From Flavipsychrobacter stenotrophus (GTDB taxonomy: Bacteria > Bacteroidota > Bacteroidia > Chitinophagales > Chitinophagaceae), in contig CANCOG010000236.1 in assembly GCA_947379685.1 (NCBI GenBank), positions 1 through 7,640 of the forward strand: a stretch of DNA of 7,640 nucleotides. Direction: 5' to 3'. The notes under the pieces are model-generated. The model was not told the origin of the DNA. It worked only from the letters and a program-made list of their open reading frames with translations, and searched no databases. Shown here in pieces: positions 5,792-7,640 of this stretch. The first letter of the stretch is position 1. Every line of letters begins with the position of its first letter. The translations under genes were made by a program, and so were the position numbers.

Positions 5792-6849
5792 TGTATCGCT
5801 TCATAGCACGGCGTATTAGGTATAGCCTGGTCGTGCTGTGGGGCGTGGTTACACTGGTTTTCTTCTTATTCAATGTTTTGCCAGGTGATCAGGCGCGACT
5901 CACAATGGGGCAGCGGTCTGACCTCGCATCTATCGAAAATGCCCGTAAGGCACTCAATTTAGATAAATCGTTGGTTGCCCGGTACTTTATATACCTGAAC
6001 GATATTGCTCCTGTAAGTTTTTTGGATGGCAGCAATATTGCGAACCAACAATTCGCCTATTTGCGCCTGATGCCATTGGGTGGTAAAAAAGCCCTAATAT
6101 TGAAATGGCCATGTCTTGGCCGGTCATACCGCACTCACCGCGAGGTAAGCGCTGTCTTGTCGGAAGCTTTGCCGGGCACACTTATTTTAGCTTTTACGGC
6201 CATGTTACTCGCCACGTTTGCAGGAATTCTTTTGGGAGTTTTGGCTGCTTTGCGAAAAGGCACCTGGATAGATACTTCGGCAATCGCCGCAAGTGTAGCC
6301 GGTATTTCAATGCCGTCTTTTTTTGCCGGGCTGTTGATAGCCTTTTTGTTTGGGTATGTGCTGCACGGGTATACAGGCCTGAACATGACGGGGAGTTTGT
6401 GGCAATATGATCCGTTTACCGGCAGGAGCCTGGCGATAAAAAATTTGATTTTACCTGCAATTGCCCTGGGAATAAGGCCGCTGGCAATCATTACCCAGCT
6501 CACCCGCAGTTCGTTACTCGATACGCTTTCACAAGATTTTATCCGGACTGCATACGCCAAGGGACTTTCTACCAGCCGCGTTATTTTTCATCATGCGCTG
6601 CCTAACGCTATTAACCCGGTTATTACTGCCGTATCCGGCTGGCTAGCCGAATTGCTGGCCGGTTCCTTCTTCATAGAGTATATTTTTGGCTGGAAGGGCG
6701 TAGGGAAGATCACCGTCGACGCACTGGATAAATTTGATTTCCCGCTTGTCATGGGGTCTGTACTGCTTACAGCCTTTATTTTTATTGTCGTCAACCTGGT
6801 AACCGATTTGCTATATGTTAAATTGGATCCGAGGGTAAAACTGTTTTAG
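5791..6849 (+). CDS. ABC transporter permease, DppB/OppB (peptide/nickel) type
   Basis: This 352-residue inner-membrane permease begins FIARRIRYSLVVLWGVVTLV, the usual first segment of DppB/OppB proteins, followed by FNVLPGDQAR (27-36). Further segments lie near 129-151, 163-192, 217-235, 279-299 and 319-343. The cytoplasmic EAA-type loop, which docks on the ATPase, is YAKGLSTSRVIFHHALPNA (255-273). The C-terminus LDPRVKL is characteristic. Residues 60-122 form a large loop between the first two segments, with a Pro- and aromatic-rich stretch, on the periplasmic side in this family. Start is GTG at 5791, overlapping the upstream stop in TAGTG. An in-frame start any later would cut into segment 1. 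Such permeases normally pair with a DppC-type permease, ATPases and a binding protein, none of which is in this window. The substrate is therefore unknown. It shares an operon with the DoxX-like gene. The family is certain; the peptide substrate is only a family-level guess. Confidence 0.92.
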   Translation: MYRFIARRIRYSLVVLWGVVTLVFFLFNVLPGDQARLTMGQRSDLASIENARKALNLDKSLVARYFIYLNDIAPVSFLDGSNIANQQFAYLRLMPLGGKKALILKWPCLGRSYRTHREVSAVLSEALPGTLILAFTAMLLATFAGILLGVLAALRKGTWIDTSAIAASVAGISMPSFFAGLLIAFLFGYVLHGYTGLNMTGSLWQYDPFTGRSLAIKNLILPAIALGIRPLAIITQLTRSSLLDTLSQDFIRTAYAKGLSTSRVIFHHALPNAINPVITAVSGWLAELLAGSFFIEYIFGWKGVGKITVDALDKFDFPLVMGSVLLTAFIFIVVNLVTDLLYVKLDPRVKLF

Positions 6850-6972
6850 ATGGCTCCTAAATTAAAAGGCAATGTTGGCAACTTGGCCTTAAGGGGTGAA
6901 ATTCCGAGGTATTTCTACCAATATCTTGAATATATTAAGCAGGTTTACTACATTGTACCTAATTCCACATAA
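6850..6972 (+). CDS. Possible 40-residue small ORF directly after the permease (uncertain)
   Basis: An ATG immediately follows the permease TAG, with no base between, and opens 40 codons ending in TAA at 6970-6972. The peptide starts MAPKLKGNVGNLALRGE and continues IPRYFYQYLEYIKQVYYIVP. It is basic at first, then rich in Tyr, with no signal peptide. I recognise no family. The stop-start abutment would allow coupling by re-initiation, and it falls in a potential operon. Against it, the second half overlaps a candidate promoter for the next gene, and a 40-codon frame can occur by chance. An imperfect hairpin lies inside it: AAGGCAA (6866-6872) pairs with TTGGCCTT (6883-6890) with one bulged G. 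No U-run follows, so I do not call it a terminator. Confidence 0.25.
   Translation: MAPKLKGNVGNLALRGEIPRYFYQYLEYIKQVYYIVPNST
6926..6955 (+). promoter_or_regulatory. Candidate promoter of the metalloprotease gene
   Basis: TTG (6926-6928) is followed after 20 bases by TACATTG (6949-6955), a version of TAnnTTTG lacking one T. Transcription would start near 6960, giving a leader of roughly 30 nt. The match is imperfect, so the metalloprotease could instead be read from the upstream operon. Confidence 0.33.
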
Positions 6973-6993
6973 AATCAATATTAAACCTCAGCA

Positions 6994-7640
6994 ATGAAGA
7001 AATACATCATAGCATCCATGCTACTATGTGTGGCTGTATCTGTTACTGCCAAAAAAAATAAGCATAAAAAAGGAAGTGCACCTGCAACCGCAGTAGCCGG
7101 CGCGCCTGCAAAGCCGGCGGATAGCAGCGCTTCAAAAAAAGGACCTAAGCCCTATGACAAAGTAATTACGGATAAAGCGGTCACCAAAAAGGGCCTGTTC
7201 ACCGTTCATAAAGTAGATGAAAAGTGGTATTTCGAAATACCGGATTCCCTGCTGAAGCGCGAAATGATTGTTACCACGCGGTATAGTAAGACTGCAGGTG
7301 GTGGTGGTGTTTATGCAGGCGAACTGGAAAATGAACAGACCATCATTTGGGAAAAAGGCCCCAATAAAAATATCTTCCTGCGTGTGGTAACGGTGATAAG
7401 TGTTGCCGACTCTACCAACGAAATCTATAAGGCAGTTTCTAATTCAAACCTTAATCCGATCGCTGAAACGTTTGAGATCAAGGCCTATTCAAAAGATTCT
7501 TCAGGCATTGTTATTGATGTTACTGATTTCTTTAGGGGTGATAATCAGCCTATAGGACTCGGAGCGTCAACCAAGAAGCGTTTCAATCTATCAAGCCAGG
7601 TATCTGACAGGTCTTATATTCAGGGTATTAATTCATACCC
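6994..7640 (+). CDS. Secreted zinc-dependent metalloprotease, DUF5118/DUF5117 N-terminal part (truncated by window end)
   Basis: 215 codons are visible and the frame is still open at the edge. A Sec signal peptide (MKKYIIASMLLCVAVSVTA, cleavage likely after Ala19) precedes a Lys/Ala/Pro-rich low-complexity linker (20-50). Cys12 does not sit in a lipobox, so a periplasmic or secreted protein is more likely than a lipoprotein. Residues 53-95 (YDKVITDKA, GLFTVHKVDEKWYFEIPDSLL, REMIV) match DUF5118. The region from about 105 on, with NEQTIIWEKG, FLRVV, SNLNPI and VIDVTDFFRGD, matches the start of DUF5117. In Bacteroidota these two domains open large exported proteases whose HExxH zinc site is several hundred residues further on. 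It lies outside this window, so activity cannot be judged. ATG at 6994 is set by the signal peptide. It lies 144 bases after the permease, perhaps with its own promoter. Confidence 0.87.
   Translation, partial: MKKYIIASMLLCVAVSVTAKKNKHKKGSAPATAVAGAPAKPADSSASKKGPKPYDKVITDKAVTKKGLFTVHKVDEKWYFEIPDSLLKREMIVTTRYSKTAGGGGVYAGELENEQTIIWEKGPNKNIFLRVVTVISVADSTNEIYKAVSNSNLNPIAETFEIKAYSKDSSGIVIDVTDFFRGDNQPIGLGASTKKRFNLSSQVSDRSYIQGINSY

Noticed and set aside
6135..6560. Minus-strand 141-codon open frame inside the permease gene
   Set aside because: The permease is a full-length, motif-complete gene in the other strand. The antisense frame has no start signal or recognisable family.
6729..6736. TAAATTTG inside the permease gene as a promoter -7 element
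   Set aside because: The octamer fits the consensus but there is no TTTG/TTG at the right distance upstream. It lies in coding sequence far from the next start.
1..7640. Mobile elements, CRISPR arrays, tRNA or rRNA genes, toxin-antitoxin or defence modules
   Set aside because: No transposase or integrase motifs, terminal repeats, spaced direct repeats, tRNA-like cloverleaf or defence domains were seen. The gene content is ordinary chromosomal.

Overview
The window looks like ordinary chromosomal DNA of a Bacteroidota bacterium, most likely of the Chitinophagaceae type. The start regions are A/T-rich and lack Shine-Dalgarno sequences. Several intergenic regions carry matches to the Bacteroidota sigma-factor promoter (TTTG or TTG, then TAnnTTTG). 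Several products belong to families I associate with this phylum: a BT_3928-type DoxX/MauE-like membrane protein, a DUF5118/DUF5117 zinc metalloprotease start, a DUF4468-like secreted protein, and an LtaS-like sulfatase-fold membrane enzyme. The placement comes from reading the proteins, not from a database search.

Left part (1-1379). The window opens inside a plus-strand gene whose last 49 codons resemble the C-terminal domain of a biotin-protein ligase. A small TfoX/Sxy N-domain protein follows (190-555). A minus-strand gene for a secreted DUF4468-like protein (621-1175) converges on it and ends in a clear intrinsic terminator. Its promoter lies in a 204-base divergent region shared with the next gene. 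That region also holds a 13-bp inverted repeat between the two promoters.

Middle part (1380-4642). A 656-residue membrane enzyme of the LtaS/phosphoglycerol-transferase family (1380-3350) converges, with a 22-base gap, on folP (dihydropteroate synthase, minus strand, 3373-4212), which seems to start at TTG. A 430-base stretch with no credible gene follows. It carries two candidate plus-strand promoters for the next operon.

Right part (4643-7640). The DoxX/MauE-like protein overlaps a DppB/OppB-type ABC permease by one base (TAGTG), so the two are probably translationally coupled. A 40-codon ORF abuts the permease stop codon, and its reality is uncertain. The window then runs off the end inside a secreted zinc-dependent metalloprotease, of which only the N-terminal 215 codons are visible.

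The genes are mostly independent housekeeping or envelope functions: folate synthesis, envelope phosphotransfer, membrane redox or transport, and periplasmic proteolysis. I see no mobile element, CRISPR array, tRNA, rRNA or defence system, and nothing I would call a new biological system. The points worth a second look are regulatory: the palindrome, a possible leaderless mRNA, and tandem promoters with a roughly 200-nt leader. A few protein variants and a possible small ORF also merit checking.
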